Notes under the pieces: generated by a model
What the model was told of the DNA's origin: nothing
Seen by the model: the letters and a program-made list of their open reading frames with translations, nothing else
Database searches by the model: none
DNA from: Bacteroidales bacterium
Lineage (GTDB): Bacteria; Bacteroidota; Bacteroidia; Bacteroidales; UBA932
DNA length: 40,211 nt
Assembly: GCA_022774085.1 (NCBI GenBank)
Contig: JALFNZ010000062.1
Coordinates: forward strand, 1 to 40,211
Direction of reading: 5' to 3'
In this document: piece by piece, positions 23,893 to 32,975 of the stretch
How positions within the stretch are numbered: the first letter of the stretch is position 1
How the letters are laid out: each line of letters opens with the position of its first letter
Program-made: the position numbers and the translations under genes

Positions 23893-25323
23893 ATGCAGCC
23901 AATTTACATCATCGTAATTGCCGTATTCGTACTGGTGGTTACTCTTGCGGCCATTTTAAGACGCTACAAACGTTGTCCTTCTGACAAAATCCTTGTCATT
24001 TATGGTAAGACAGGAAAAAATAAAACAGGCGGTGTGTCCTCAGCAAGGTGTGTACACGGAGGTGCAGCCTTCATATGGCCTGTTTTCCAGAACTATGCAT
24101 TCCTTGACCTGAAGCCTATTTCCATCGAGTGCAACCTCACAAATGCCCTCAGCAAGCAGAATATCCGCGTTGACGTGCCTTGCCGGTTCACAGTGGGTAT
24201 TTCGACTGAGCCAGAGAACATGACCAACGCAGCTGAAAGGCTCCTTGGTCTGAGCATAGAAAACATTCAGAACATCGCTACTGATATCCTCTTCGGTCAG
24301 CTACGTCTGGTGATTGCTACCATGGACATCGAGGAAATCAACTCCGACAGGGACAAGTTCCTGGCAAATGTCAGCATGAATGTCGAGGCAGAGTTGAAGA
24401 AAATCGGTCTCAAACTTATCAACGTGAACGTAACAGACATCCGTGACGAGTCCGGCTATATCGAGGCTCTGGGTAAGGAAGCAGCAGCCAAGGCTATCAA
24501 TGATGCCAAGAAAAGCGTTGCAGAACAGAATCGTTTCGGTGAAATCGGAAAGGCAGAAGCAGACAGGGATAAGGATATCAGGATTGCCGAGACTCTCAGG
24601 GATACCCGTATATGCACCGCAGATGCCAATGCAAAGGCCGTGGAAGGCGAGAACAACTCCAAGATAGCCATCGCAGCATCCGACGCTAAAAGGCGCGAAA
24701 AAGAGGCTGAATCTGCCCGTATTGCGATTGCTGCGGAGAAGGTTCAGGCTGCAAAGGCCCTTGAGGAGGCCTACAAGTCTGAAAGGGATGCCGAAATCGC
24801 CCGTGCTGAAAGGGAAAAGGCAACTCAGCAGGCCAATGTAGTGGTTCCTGCACAGATTGAAAAAGAGAAGGCCATCATCGATGCTGAAGCCGAAGCTGAG
24901 AAAATCCGTAGGCTGGCAAAGGGTGAGGCTGACGCAATCTACGCGAAGATGGATGCACAAGCCCGCGGTATGCTGGAAATCCTCTCAAAACAGGCAGAGG
25001 GTTTCAATCAGCTCGTTTCAGCGGCTGCCGGAGATCCTCAGAAGGCCGTACTTATGCTCATTGCAGACAAACTGCCTGACCTTGTCAAGACTCAGGTTGA
25101 AGCTGTCAAAGGCATCAAGATTGACAAAGTTACAGTATGGGACGGAAACGTCACAAAAGACGGAAAAACTGCCACATCCAATTTCATCTCCGGTATGATG
25201 AAGTCTGTTCCCCCTCTTGAAGAACTCTTCAATATGGCAGGAATGAGCCTTCCTTCATATCTTAAAGGAACTGCGGCAGAAGACCAGACTCCTGAGGCAA
25301 CTGAAAGTGAAACCAATAAATAG
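23893..25323 (+). CDS. floA: Flotillin-like SPFH protein
   Basis: A 476-residue membrane scaffold protein. One N-terminal membrane segment (about residues 3-23) is followed by the SPFH domain (about 27-200; VSSARCVHGGAAFIWPVFQN). A long alanine- and glutamate-rich coiled coil follows (about 200-380). The tail contains SVPPLEELFNMAGMSLPSYL, close to the usual flotillin C-terminal motif. The order nfeD-flotillin matches the yuaF-yuaG arrangement known in Bacillus. An XRE regulator starts 3 bp after the stop. The gene symbol follows common usage; orthology to a particular flotillin is not established. Confidence 0.88.
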   Translation: MQPIYIIVIAVFVLVVTLAAILRRYKRCPSDKILVIYGKTGKNKTGGVSSARCVHGGAAFIWPVFQNYAFLDLKPISIECNLTNALSKQNIRVDVPCRFTVGISTEPENMTNAAERLLGLSIENIQNIATDILFGQLRLVIATMDIEEINSDRDKFLANVSMNVEAELKKIGLKLINVNVTDIRDESGYIEALGKEAAAKAINDAKKSVAEQNRFGEIGKAEADRDKDIRIAETLRDTRICTADANAKAVEGENNSKIAIAASDAKRREKEAESARIAIAAEKVQAAKALEEAYKSERDAEIARAEREKATQQANVVVPAQIEKEKAIIDAEAEAEKIRRLAKGEADAIYAKMDAQARGMLEILSKQAEGFNQLVSAAAGDPQKAVLMLIADKLPDLVKTQVEAVKGIKIDKVTVWDGNVTKDGKTATSNFISGMMKSVPPLEELFNMAGMSLPSYLKGTAAEDQTPEATESETNK

Positions 25324-25326
25324 CCC

Positions 25327-25536
25327 ATGCCTATAGTAGTAAACATAGATGTAATGCTTGCAAGGCGGAAAATGTCGTCAGGAGAGCTTGCCGAAAAGAT
25401 CGGAATTACAGCGACAAATCTGTCAATTCTGAAGACAGGAAAGGCCAAAGCCATTAGATTCAGTACATTGGAAGCACTGTGCAGGGCTCTTGAATGCCAA
25501 CCCGGAGACATCCTGGAGTACACATCGGGCGAATGA
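25327..25536 (+). CDS. Small XRE/Cro-type DNA-binding protein
   Basis: A 69-residue protein that is little more than a helix-turn-helix domain: MLARRKMSSGELAEKIGITA, then NLSILKTGKAKAIRFSTLEAL and CRALECQPGDILEY. This matches the YozG-like class of small Cro/C1 regulators. Such proteins usually sit beside a DUF2975 membrane protein; here the membrane neighbours are NfeD and flotillin. The 3-bp gap to the flotillin stop indicates co-translation. It may regulate its own operon, whose promoter carries a large inverted repeat. Confidence 0.88.
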   Translation: MPIVVNIDVMLARRKMSSGELAEKIGITATNLSILKTGKAKAIRFSTLEALCRALECQPGDILEYTSGE

Positions 25537-25623
25537 TATCTTCTGACCGACATACACGCTTGGCCACGAATGTTAATTCTTTCAAAATTTTAATAAATCC
25601 AGCATATTTTTCAAATATTTTAC

Positions 25624-25654
25624 TATATTTGAGCGATTATCGCTTGTGCACAAG
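25624..25654 (+). promoter_or_regulatory. Promoter and overlapping palindromes before the DUF4434-Gfo operon
   Basis: TATATTTG at 25624-25631 is a perfect -7 box, 67 bp before the ATG. Directly after it lie AGCGATTATCGCT (25632-25644) and CTTGTGCACAAG (25643-25654), both perfect inverted repeats, sharing two bases. They would cover the transcription start near 25638 and are candidate operator sites. Confidence 0.5.
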
Positions 25655-25698
25655 TGAAAAGCAGGATGTTGAAAGAAATTGTTAAAATATAATACATT

Positions 25699-26775
25699 AT
25701 GAACAGCAGACGTGACTTTTTAAAGGAAATGGCCATAGGTGGAGCAGCCTTGACACTCTCTCCTCTTCTTTCAGCTTGCGAAAGAGACAAACAGCAGATT
25801 GTAACCGGTTCCGACTCTCCGCTGATTGTCCCGAAAGCGAACGGACTTCAGATTACCGGAACATTCCTGGATGAGATTTCCCATGACATCCCGCATCAGA
25901 ACTGGGGAGAAAAGGAATGGGACCAGGATTTCCAGTACATGAAAGCAATTGGTATCGACACGGTGATAATGATACGTTCAGGATACCGCAAATTCGTGAC
26001 ATATCCTTCAAAATATCTGTTGAAGAAAGGATGTTACATGCCATCAGTCGATTTGCTCGATATGTTTCTCCGTCTTGCTGACAAATATGGAATGAAATTC
26101 TATTTCGGCCTTTATGATTCAGGAATATACTGGGACACAGGCGATATGAGATGGGAAGTGGAAGACAATAAATATGTGATTGATGAAGTCTGGGAGAACT
26201 ATGGTTCAAAGCACAAAAGTTTCGGAGGATGGTATATCAGCGGAGAAATCAGCCGTGCCACCAAGGGAGCCATAGGAGCATTCCACACAATGGGCAAGCA
26301 ATGCAAGGATGTCTCAGGAGGACTGCCAACATTCATCTCACCATGGATTGACGGAAAGAAAGCCATAATGGGCACCAGCAAGAAAGTCAATGACAATGCG
26401 GTGACAGTGGACCAGCATGAGAAAGAGTGGAACGAAATATTCGACGGCATTCACGATGTTGTGGACGCTTGCGCTTTCCAGGACGGACACATTGACTATG
26501 ATGAACTAGATGCATTTTTCACAGTCAACAAGAAGCTTGCGGATAGATACGGAATGCAGTGTTGGACCAATGCAGAATCATTTGACCGCGATATGCCTAT
26601 CAATTTCCTTCCAATCAAGTTCGACAAACTGCGCATGAAACTCGAAGCCGCCAAGAGGGCTGGCTATGACAAGGCAATCACCTTCGAATTCTCACATTTC
26701 ATGAGCCCTCAGTCTGCATACCTTCAGGCAGGACACCTGTATGACAGGTACAAAGAGTATTTTGGAATGAAGTAA
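25699..26775 (+). CDS. Exported DUF4434-like TIM-barrel lipoprotein
   Basis: A 358-residue protein. The N-terminus SRRDFLKEMAIGGAALTLS combines a twin-arginine motif with a lipobox (LLSAC, Cys27), so it is probably a Tat-exported lipoprotein. The mature part begins with a linker and then ITGTFLDEISHDIPHQNWGE, followed by repeated beta-alpha units (IGIDTVIMIRSGY, YGMKFYFGLYDSG, FGGWYISGEI) as in glycoside-hydrolase-like DUF4434 proteins. GGWYISGEI and WTNAESF could supply acidic catalytic residues. Enzyme activity is not proven for the family as far as I know. It is the first gene of a two-gene operon with the exported Gfo/Idh/MocA protein 17 bp downstream. Confidence 0.7.
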   Translation: MNSRRDFLKEMAIGGAALTLSPLLSACERDKQQIVTGSDSPLIVPKANGLQITGTFLDEISHDIPHQNWGEKEWDQDFQYMKAIGIDTVIMIRSGYRKFVTYPSKYLLKKGCYMPSVDLLDMFLRLADKYGMKFYFGLYDSGIYWDTGDMRWEVEDNKYVIDEVWENYGSKHKSFGGWYISGEISRATKGAIGAFHTMGKQCKDVSGGLPTFISPWIDGKKAIMGTSKKVNDNAVTVDQHEKEWNEIFDGIHDVVDACAFQDGHIDYDELDAFFTVNKKLADRYGMQCWTNAESFDRDMPINFLPIKFDKLRMKLEAAKRAGYDKAITFEFSHFMSPQSAYLQAGHLYDRYKEYFGMK

Positions 26776-26792
26776 TAGATTATACATAGAAT

Positions 26793-28232
26793 ATGGATAG
26801 AAAAGAATTTCTGAAGAGTATAGGTTTGCTTTCAGCCGGAGCAGCATTCATACCTTCCGAAGGAACCATCAGGGCGGCAGAACGCTTTTCCGGAGCCGGT
26901 TCAAACGATCTGGCGACACTTGACATGGCCACTGACAAAGAAGTTGATTTCCCGGTCAAACCTTTAAGAGCAAATGTGAAAGGAGGACCTGTGAAAGTGA
27001 TAATCATAGGTGCCGGCAACAGAGGACGTACTTATGCTGAATATGCCAGGAAATTCCCTGAATGCATGCAGGTTGTCGGCGTTTCCGATATCCGTGAAAG
27101 CCGCAAGAATGCAATGGGAGACAAGTATGGAATACCGGCAGAGCACCGTTTCGGCGACTGGAGCGAAGTCTTCAAAGTTGGCAAGTTTGCAGATGCCGTG
27201 GTAATATCAACCCCGGATGACCTGCATTATCATCCGTGCATGAAGGCATTGCAATGGGGATATGATGTACTTCTCGAAAAACCTGTCGCACAGACAGAAA
27301 AGGAATGCACCGATATTGCCGCCCAGGCACATAAATATGGAAGAATCGTGGCTGTATGCCACGTCCTGAGGTATAGCCCGTATTTCAGGGCAATGTACCA
27401 GACATTGAGGGATGGAATGATCGGAAAGTTGATAAGCATTCAGCACATGGAACCGATAGAGTGCCGTCACATGGCTCATTCCTATGTCAGGGGCAACTGG
27501 AGAGATTCGAAGAAAACCACTCCTATAATCCTTGCCAAGAGCTGTCATGACCTGGATATTCTCCGTTGGTTTGTAGGCAAGCCTTGTAAGAGCATAGTTG
27601 CGGACGGCTCCCTCACATGGTTCAAGCCTGAGAATGCACCAGAAGGAGCTCCAAAGCGTTGCACTGACGGCTGTCCTCACGAGTCAACATGCCCTTATTC
27701 GGCAATTGATATCTATGTGAAAAGGAAACAGCACCTTGGAGTTTTCGACCTGAAGAACTCCCGCGATGAGAATGAAATCATGTCCAAGATATCCGATCCG
27801 AACAATGAGTGGGGAAGGTGCGTGTATTTCTGCGACAATAACCAGCCAGACCACTTTGTCAGTGAAATGGTATTCGAGGATGGCACCACAGCCTCTTTTT
27901 CAATGGAAGCATTCACTCCTTTCGGAGGCCGCAGGACAAGGATTATGGGAACTACCGGATATATCGAAGGCAATGGAAGCTCCTTTACAGTCTATGAATT
28001 CCGAAGCAACAGGAAACTTGTATGGGACAAGAAAGTCAGCGAAATCCCTGAGTATAAAGGCTCTGGACATGGAGGAGGTGATATGGCCCTTGTATGCGAT
28101 TTTCTTGAAGCCGTATCCGCCCATGATGAATCCAAGCTCACAAGTAGCATAGATGCCTCAATTGAGAGTCATGTTATGGGATTCCGTGCCGAAAAGAGCC
28201 GCCTTTCCAACAAAAAAGTATCCATGAAATAA
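26793..28232 (+). CDS. Exported Gfo/Idh/MocA family oxidoreductase, copy 2
   Basis: A 479-residue paralogue of the protein encoded at 11091-12533, in the opposite orientation. It has the leader MDRKEFLKSIGLLSAGAAFI, the Rossmann motif GAGNRGRTYAEYA, EKPVAQTEKECTDIAAQAHK and the same cysteine cluster CTDGCPHESTC. The two proteins differ mainly in the first 60 residues and in a short tail (KKVSMK here). Only this copy has the DUF4434-like partner. Together they suggest an envelope-located pathway acting on a carbohydrate or cyclitol; the substrate cannot be deduced from the sequence. Confidence 0.86.
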   Translation: MDRKEFLKSIGLLSAGAAFIPSEGTIRAAERFSGAGSNDLATLDMATDKEVDFPVKPLRANVKGGPVKVIIIGAGNRGRTYAEYARKFPECMQVVGVSDIRESRKNAMGDKYGIPAEHRFGDWSEVFKVGKFADAVVISTPDDLHYHPCMKALQWGYDVLLEKPVAQTEKECTDIAAQAHKYGRIVAVCHVLRYSPYFRAMYQTLRDGMIGKLISIQHMEPIECRHMAHSYVRGNWRDSKKTTPIILAKSCHDLDILRWFVGKPCKSIVADGSLTWFKPENAPEGAPKRCTDGCPHESTCPYSAIDIYVKRKQHLGVFDLKNSRDENEIMSKISDPNNEWGRCVYFCDNNQPDHFVSEMVFEDGTTASFSMEAFTPFGGRRTRIMGTTGYIEGNGSSFTVYEFRSNRKLVWDKKVSEIPEYKGSGHGGGDMALVCDFLEAVSAHDESKLTSSIDASIESHVMGFRAEKSRLSNKKVSMK

Positions 28233-28287
28233 GTTGTTTCACAGATACTTTCCATAAAATTATAATTTGATAAGACTGCCTAATGGA

Positions 28288-28311
28288 CAGACAGGCGAAT
28301 TATCCTGTCTG
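28288..28311. terminator. Short hairpin between convergent Gfo copy 2 and glmS
   Basis: An 8-bp perfect inverted repeat CAGACAGG/CCTGTCTG with an 8-base loop lies where the two genes converge. It lacks a T-tract on either side, so its role as a terminator is uncertain. Confidence 0.35.
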
Positions 28312-28337
28312 GCCCTTGGGCTTCAGGCATGATGACA

Positions 28338-30182
28338 TTATTCTACGGTTACACTTTTGGCCAGGTTTCGTGGCTGATCCACGTTGCGGCCTTTATAAAC
28401 GGCTATATAATAGGCCATTAGCTGGAGAGGAATGGATACGATGACAGGCATAAGGCACTCGTCGGTAGTTGGGATTTCTATGGTATAATCCGCACTCTTT
28501 CGCGCATGAGAGTCTCCCTGGGCAATCACGGCGATGATTTTTCCTCCGCGTGCCTTTATTTCCTCCATATTGCTTACAGTCTTTTCATAAGTGTGGTCCG
28601 GAACTGCTATCACCACAGTAGGCATTTCTGCATCAATCAGCGCAATAGGACCATGCTTCATCTCCGCGGCAGGATAACCCTCAGCATGGATGTATGATAT
28701 TTCTTTGAGTTTCAGTGCTCCTTCAAGGGCTGTAGGATAGTTGTATCCACGGCCGAGATAGATGAAATTGTGTGCATAGGTGAATATTTTCGAAAGGTCA
28801 GCAACCATCTTGTCCGTTTCGAGAACTTTCTTGATGGTCTGGGGCAGTTCGAGCAGGGATTTTGCGATTGCCTGTCTGCGCTCTGTGCTGATGGTACCTT
28901 TTTCCTTGGCGATGGCCAGAGCAATCATAGCCATGACTGTGACCTGACCTGTGAATGCTTTGGTCGATGCAACTCCAATTTCTGGTCCCACATGGATATA
29001 AGTACCTGAATCTGTGGCTCTTGCGATGGACGAACCAACTGCATTGCAGATACCGTAAACAAAGGCACCGGCCTTGCGGGCAAGTTCAACTGCAGCGAGG
29101 GTATCTGCTGTTTCTCCCGACTGGGAAACGGCAATGACCACATCATTGCTTCGGATAATCGGGTTCCTGTAACGGAATTCCGATGCATATTCCACTTCCA
29201 CAGGGATGCGGCACAGGTTCTCAATCAGGTGCTCTCCGATGAGCGAAGCATGCCATGAGGTACCGCATGCCACGAAAATAATTCTGCCGGCTTGAAGGAA
29301 CTTGTCTTTGTTCAGCTCCACGCCGGAGAGCTTAACTTCTGCTGTATCCGGATTGATTCGTCCCCTGATGCAGTCGATGATGGTATTTGGCTGTTCATGA
29401 ATCTCCTTAAGCATGAAATGAGGATATCCTCCTTTTTCGAGCTGAGAGATGGAGAGTTCGAGGTGGCGGATGTCAAGATTGCTGGTTTCGTTTTCCAATG
29501 TCTTGATTTCCAGAGGCTTATTTTTATTTATTATGGCTATCTCCCCGTCGTTGAGATAGGCGAAATCGTTGGTATAGTCGATGATGGACGCAGCATCTGA
29601 GCTGAGGAAATATTCTCCTTCGCCAATTCCAATCACCATCGGGCTGCTCTGCCTTGCTGCGATTATCTGGTCCGGATTGCCTTTTTCAATAACGGCAATG
29701 GCATAAGCTCCAACAGCTTGTTTAAGTGCAAGTCTGACTGCTTCGGAAAGACAGCAGTCATTTTCTTTTCTGATATATTCAATCAGGTTTACGAGAACTT
29801 CAGAGTCAGTACTGCTCTTGAACTGGTAGCCGTTCTGGATGAGGGCGTCCTTCAGTACGCGGAAGTTTTCGATGATTCCGTTGTGAATCAGAGCAATCTG
29901 GCCGGATTGGGAATAATGGGGATGGGCATTGCGGTCGCTCGGTTCACCATGAGTTGCCCAGCGGGTATGGGCGATTCCGATGTTGCCGGAATAATCTTTT
30001 CCATCAAGGAATTCCTCAAGAGAGGATACTTTTCCCTTGCATTTGTAAACATTCAGATTGCCGTCTTTGTTGATGACTGCCACTCCGGCACTGTCATAGC
30101 CACGGTACTCAAGTCTTTTGAGTCCCTTAAGCAAAATAGGGCATGCTTCACGATACCCTACATAACCTACGATTCCACACAT
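28338..30182 (-). CDS. glmS: Glutamine-fructose-6-phosphate aminotransferase (isomerizing)
   Basis: Makes glucosamine-6-phosphate for peptidoglycan and LPS from fructose-6-phosphate and glutamine. The start is fixed by chemistry: the N-terminal nucleophile cysteine must follow the initiator Met, as in MCGIVGYVGYREA, which puts the ATG at 30182 and gives 614 residues. The glutaminase domain has GIAHTRWATHGEP. Two SIS domains follow with VACGTSWHASLIGEHLIE, SQSGETADTLAA and SSPMVIGIGEGEYFLSSD before them. The C-terminal tail DQPRNLAKSVTVE is typical. There is no room for a glmS ribozyme. Its promoter overlaps the mutS terminator. Confidence 0.96.
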   Translation of the reverse strand: MCGIVGYVGYREACPILLKGLKRLEYRGYDSAGVAVINKDGNLNVYKCKGKVSSLEEFLDGKDYSGNIGIAHTRWATHGEPSDRNAHPHYSQSGQIALIHNGIIENFRVLKDALIQNGYQFKSSTDSEVLVNLIEYIRKENDCCLSEAVRLALKQAVGAYAIAVIEKGNPDQIIAARQSSPMVIGIGEGEYFLSSDAASIIDYTNDFAYLNDGEIAIINKNKPLEIKTLENETSNLDIRHLELSISQLEKGGYPHFMLKEIHEQPNTIIDCIRGRINPDTAEVKLSGVELNKDKFLQAGRIIFVACGTSWHASLIGEHLIENLCRIPVEVEYASEFRYRNPIIRSNDVVIAVSQSGETADTLAAVELARKAGAFVYGICNAVGSSIARATDSGTYIHVGPEIGVASTKAFTGQVTVMAMIALAIAKEKGTISTERRQAIAKSLLELPQTIKKVLETDKMVADLSKIFTYAHNFIYLGRGYNYPTALEGALKLKEISYIHAEGYPAAEMKHGPIALIDAEMPTVVIAVPDHTYEKTVSNMEEIKARGGKIIAVIAQGDSHARKSADYTIEIPTTDECLMPVIVSIPLQLMAYYIAVYKGRNVDQPRNLAKSVTVE

Positions 30183-30220
30183 TTCAATATAATTTAAGTT
30201 CGTTATAAAAAAGAAAGCGC

Positions 30221-30261
30221 CAAAAGTAATAAAAATCTTGGTAAACGTCACCAAGATTTTT
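30221..30261 (-). promoter_or_regulatory. mutS terminator overlapping the glmS promoter
   Basis: A perfect 12-bp stem (30231-30242 with 30250-30261, 7-base loop) ends on the minus strand in a T-run (complement of 30231-30235), as a terminator for mutS. The -7 box TACTTTTG of glmS (30228-30221) starts two bases beyond it. The -33 region of glmS therefore lies within the hairpin sequence. Confidence 0.7.
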
Positions 30262-30289
30262 CATAAAAATGTTGCCATTCAAATGGGAA

Positions 30290-32926
30290 TCAATCAATTC
30301 CCATTTTTTCTTTCATGCTTCGGAGAAGGTCGAAAGCCTGAAGAGGTGTCATGTTGTTAAGGTCTGCCGAGTCCAAATCTTCCTTGAGCGACATAAGAAG
30401 CGGATCTTCAAGCTGGAAGAAAGACAACTGCAGGGAACCGTCGCTCTCCACGCGTCCCTCTCTCACGTTGTGTGGCTTGATGATGGCTGGCTTCCTGGAT
30501 AATGAGGCTTCCTCGTTCTCCAAACGGTCAAGGGTCTTCTGCGCCGAATCAATCACCTGACGCGGCATGCCTGCCATCCTTGCGACATGAAGACCGAAAC
30601 TGTGTGCCACGCCTCCTTCTGCGAGCTTGCGCAGGAAAATGACATTCTTGCCCACCTCCTTGACGGCGATATGGAAGTTGCGAACCCTCGGATATATGGT
30701 CTCAAGGTCGTTAAGTTCATGATAGTGAGTGGCAAACAATGTCTTAGCGCCATGGCCGTATTCGTGAATATATTCCACGATTCCCCGGGCAATCGACATT
30801 CCGTCATAGGTTGAAGTACCCCTTCCGATTTCATCAAGAAGCACAAGAGAACGCTCGGACAGATTGTGCAGGATCATGGATGTTTCGAGCATCTCCACCA
30901 TGAAGGTGGATTCTCCACGGGAAATGTTGTCCGATGCTCCCACGCGGGTGAAAATCTTGTCACAATATCCGATTTCGGCCTCATCCGCCGGCACGAAACA
31001 CCCTATCTGCGCAAGCAGGACTATCAGGGCAGTCTGCCTCAGAAGAGCTGATTTACCGGCCATGTTAGGACCTGTAAGGATTATAATCTGCTGTGAATCA
31101 GCATCGAGGAAGATGTCGTTCGGAACATACTCTTCTCCCGGGGCCATCATGGTTTCGATGACAGGGTGGCGGCCTGCCTTGATGCATATTTTCTTGCCGT
31201 CATTCATTTTCGGACGGCAATAATTCCGTTCAAGTGCAAGGTCCGCAAATCCAGCGAGTGTGTCCAGACGTGCTATGATGCGGCAGTTGGTCTGGATTGA
31301 GGAGATATTCTGCTGAATCGTTGCAACAAGCTGTGCATATATCTGTGATTCAAGAACATATATTCTCTCTTCAGCCCCGAGGATTTTCTGCTCGTATTCC
31401 TTCAGTTCCTCGGTGATATATCTTTCAGCGTTGACGAGGGTCTGTTTGCGGATCCATTCCTGTGGTACCTGGTCCTTGTAGGTGTTGCGCACTTCGAGGT
31501 AGTATCCGAATACGGAGTTGAAACCTATCTTCAAGGAGGAAATGCCGGTGCGCTCGATTTCACGCTGCTGTATGCCAAGGAGATAGTCTTTGCCATGACG
31601 TGCGATGTTGCGAAGCTCATCCAGCTCGGCGGACACTCCGCTTGCGATGACGTCGCCCTTGCCCACAGCCGCAGCCGCTTCCGGATGCATTGTGCGTCCA
31701 AGGTAGTCCAGAAGGGCGCTGCAATCCGCCATGGAATCCATCATCTGCTCCAGAGGAGCGACAGAGCGTCCCCTGCACAGCCTTATGATGGGCGCGGTTT
31801 GGCTGAGGCCGCGTCTTAGCTGCATCACTTCCCTCGGCATAATCTTGCCGGCTGCTGCACGGGAGATGATTCTTTCAAGGTCTCCGATATCTGAAATCAG
31901 TCCCTGGAGGGTACGCAGGTCATCCTGTTGCTCCGTGAAATGTTCCACGACGTCGTACCTGTCCCGGAGCTCGTTCAGGTCCATCACCGGCATAGCCAGA
32001 TATGACCGCAGGAGCCTTGCGCCCATCGGGGATGAACATTTGTCAATCACGTCTATCAGGGCTACGCCGTCCTTGCCGGCTGTGGATGAGAATATTTCGA
32101 GGTTGCGGAAGGTGAACCTGTCCATCCAGACGAAGCTGTTCTCGTCAATTCTGGAGATGGAACAGATGTTTTTCAGTCCGACATGCTGTGTCTGTTCGAG
32201 ATAGAAGAGCAGGGCTCCGGCAGAGGTTATCCCAAGAGGGAAAGTGTCTATGGCAAAGCCCTTCAGGGAATCCACTCCAAGCTGTTTCCTGAGCTTTTCT
32301 ACGGAATTGTCATAGACAAAGGCCCATTCGTCCATGGTCGAAATGTACCACGAGTCGCCGAATTTTTCCTTTACACCCTTCTCCCATCCCCTCTGAACGA
32401 GGATTTCCTTCGGGGAGAATGTCCCTAAAAGCGTTGATATATAATCGATGCTTCCTTCTGCAAGCTGGAATGTTCCCGTAGAAACATCCAGGAAGGCAGC
32501 GCCGCATCGCTCTTTATGAAAAGTCAGGCCAGCAAGGAAGTTGTTTTCTTTCTGCTGCAGAAGCTGGTCGTTGAAGGCGATGCCCGGAGTCACGAGTTCG
32601 GTGACACCTCTTTTGACAATCTTCTTCGTGAGTTTGGGGTCCTCAAGCTGGTCACAGACTGCAACCTTGTAGCCTGAACGAACCAGGCGCGGCAGATAAA
32701 CGTCAAGCGAATGGTAGGGGAAACCGGCCATCGGGATTGCGTCCGGAGCTGCATTGGAGCGCTTTGTCAGCACGATTCCCAACACTTTGCTGGCAATCAG
32801 GGCATCGTCACCATAGGTTTCGTAAAAGTCACCGCACCGGAACAAAAGCAACGCCTCCGGGTGCTCCGCCTTCACAGCGAAGAACTGCTTCATCATAGGT
32901 GTCTCGGTCGGTTTTTTCTCTGCCAT
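30290..32926 (-). CDS. mutS: DNA mismatch repair protein MutS
   Basis: An 878-residue mismatch sensor. Domain I carries the mismatch-reading Phe-x-Glu in LFRCGDFYETYGDDA. The ATPase has Walker A in ILTGPNMAGKSALLRQ, Walker B in LVLLDEIGRGTSTYDGMSIA, and the conserved ATHYHEL. This is the MutS1 type with full length. The start codon is preceded by a 49-bp gap after mrp, and a terminator follows the gene. It is the last gene in the run that starts with the XRE gene at 37257. Confidence 0.97.
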   Translation of the reverse strand: MAEKKPTETPMMKQFFAVKAEHPEALLLFRCGDFYETYGDDALIASKVLGIVLTKRSNAAPDAIPMAGFPYHSLDVYLPRLVRSGYKVAVCDQLEDPKLTKKIVKRGVTELVTPGIAFNDQLLQQKENNFLAGLTFHKERCGAAFLDVSTGTFQLAEGSIDYISTLLGTFSPKEILVQRGWEKGVKEKFGDSWYISTMDEWAFVYDNSVEKLRKQLGVDSLKGFAIDTFPLGITSAGALLFYLEQTQHVGLKNICSISRIDENSFVWMDRFTFRNLEIFSSTAGKDGVALIDVIDKCSSPMGARLLRSYLAMPVMDLNELRDRYDVVEHFTEQQDDLRTLQGLISDIGDLERIISRAAAGKIMPREVMQLRRGLSQTAPIIRLCRGRSVAPLEQMMDSMADCSALLDYLGRTMHPEAAAAVGKGDVIASGVSAELDELRNIARHGKDYLLGIQQREIERTGISSLKIGFNSVFGYYLEVRNTYKDQVPQEWIRKQTLVNAERYITEELKEYEQKILGAEERIYVLESQIYAQLVATIQQNISSIQTNCRIIARLDTLAGFADLALERNYCRPKMNDGKKICIKAGRHPVIETMMAPGEEYVPNDIFLDADSQQIIILTGPNMAGKSALLRQTALIVLLAQIGCFVPADEAEIGYCDKIFTRVGASDNISRGESTFMVEMLETSMILHNLSERSLVLLDEIGRGTSTYDGMSIARGIVEYIHEYGHGAKTLFATHYHELNDLETIYPRVRNFHIAVKEVGKNVIFLRKLAEGGVAHSFGLHVARMAGMPRQVIDSAQKTLDRLENEEASLSRKPAIIKPHNVREGRVESDGSLQLSFFQLEDPLLMSLKEDLDSADLNNMTPLQAFDLLRSMKEKMGID

Positions 32927-32975
32927 ATTCTTGTTCTTTATGTTCTGCTAATGCCAAGCTTCTTTTTTTCAATAT

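Noticed and set aside
30183-30230. glmS ribozyme/riboswitch upstream of glmS
   Set aside because: The leader from the -7 box to the ATG is about 40 bases, far too short for the ribozyme, which is also not expected in Bacteroidota.
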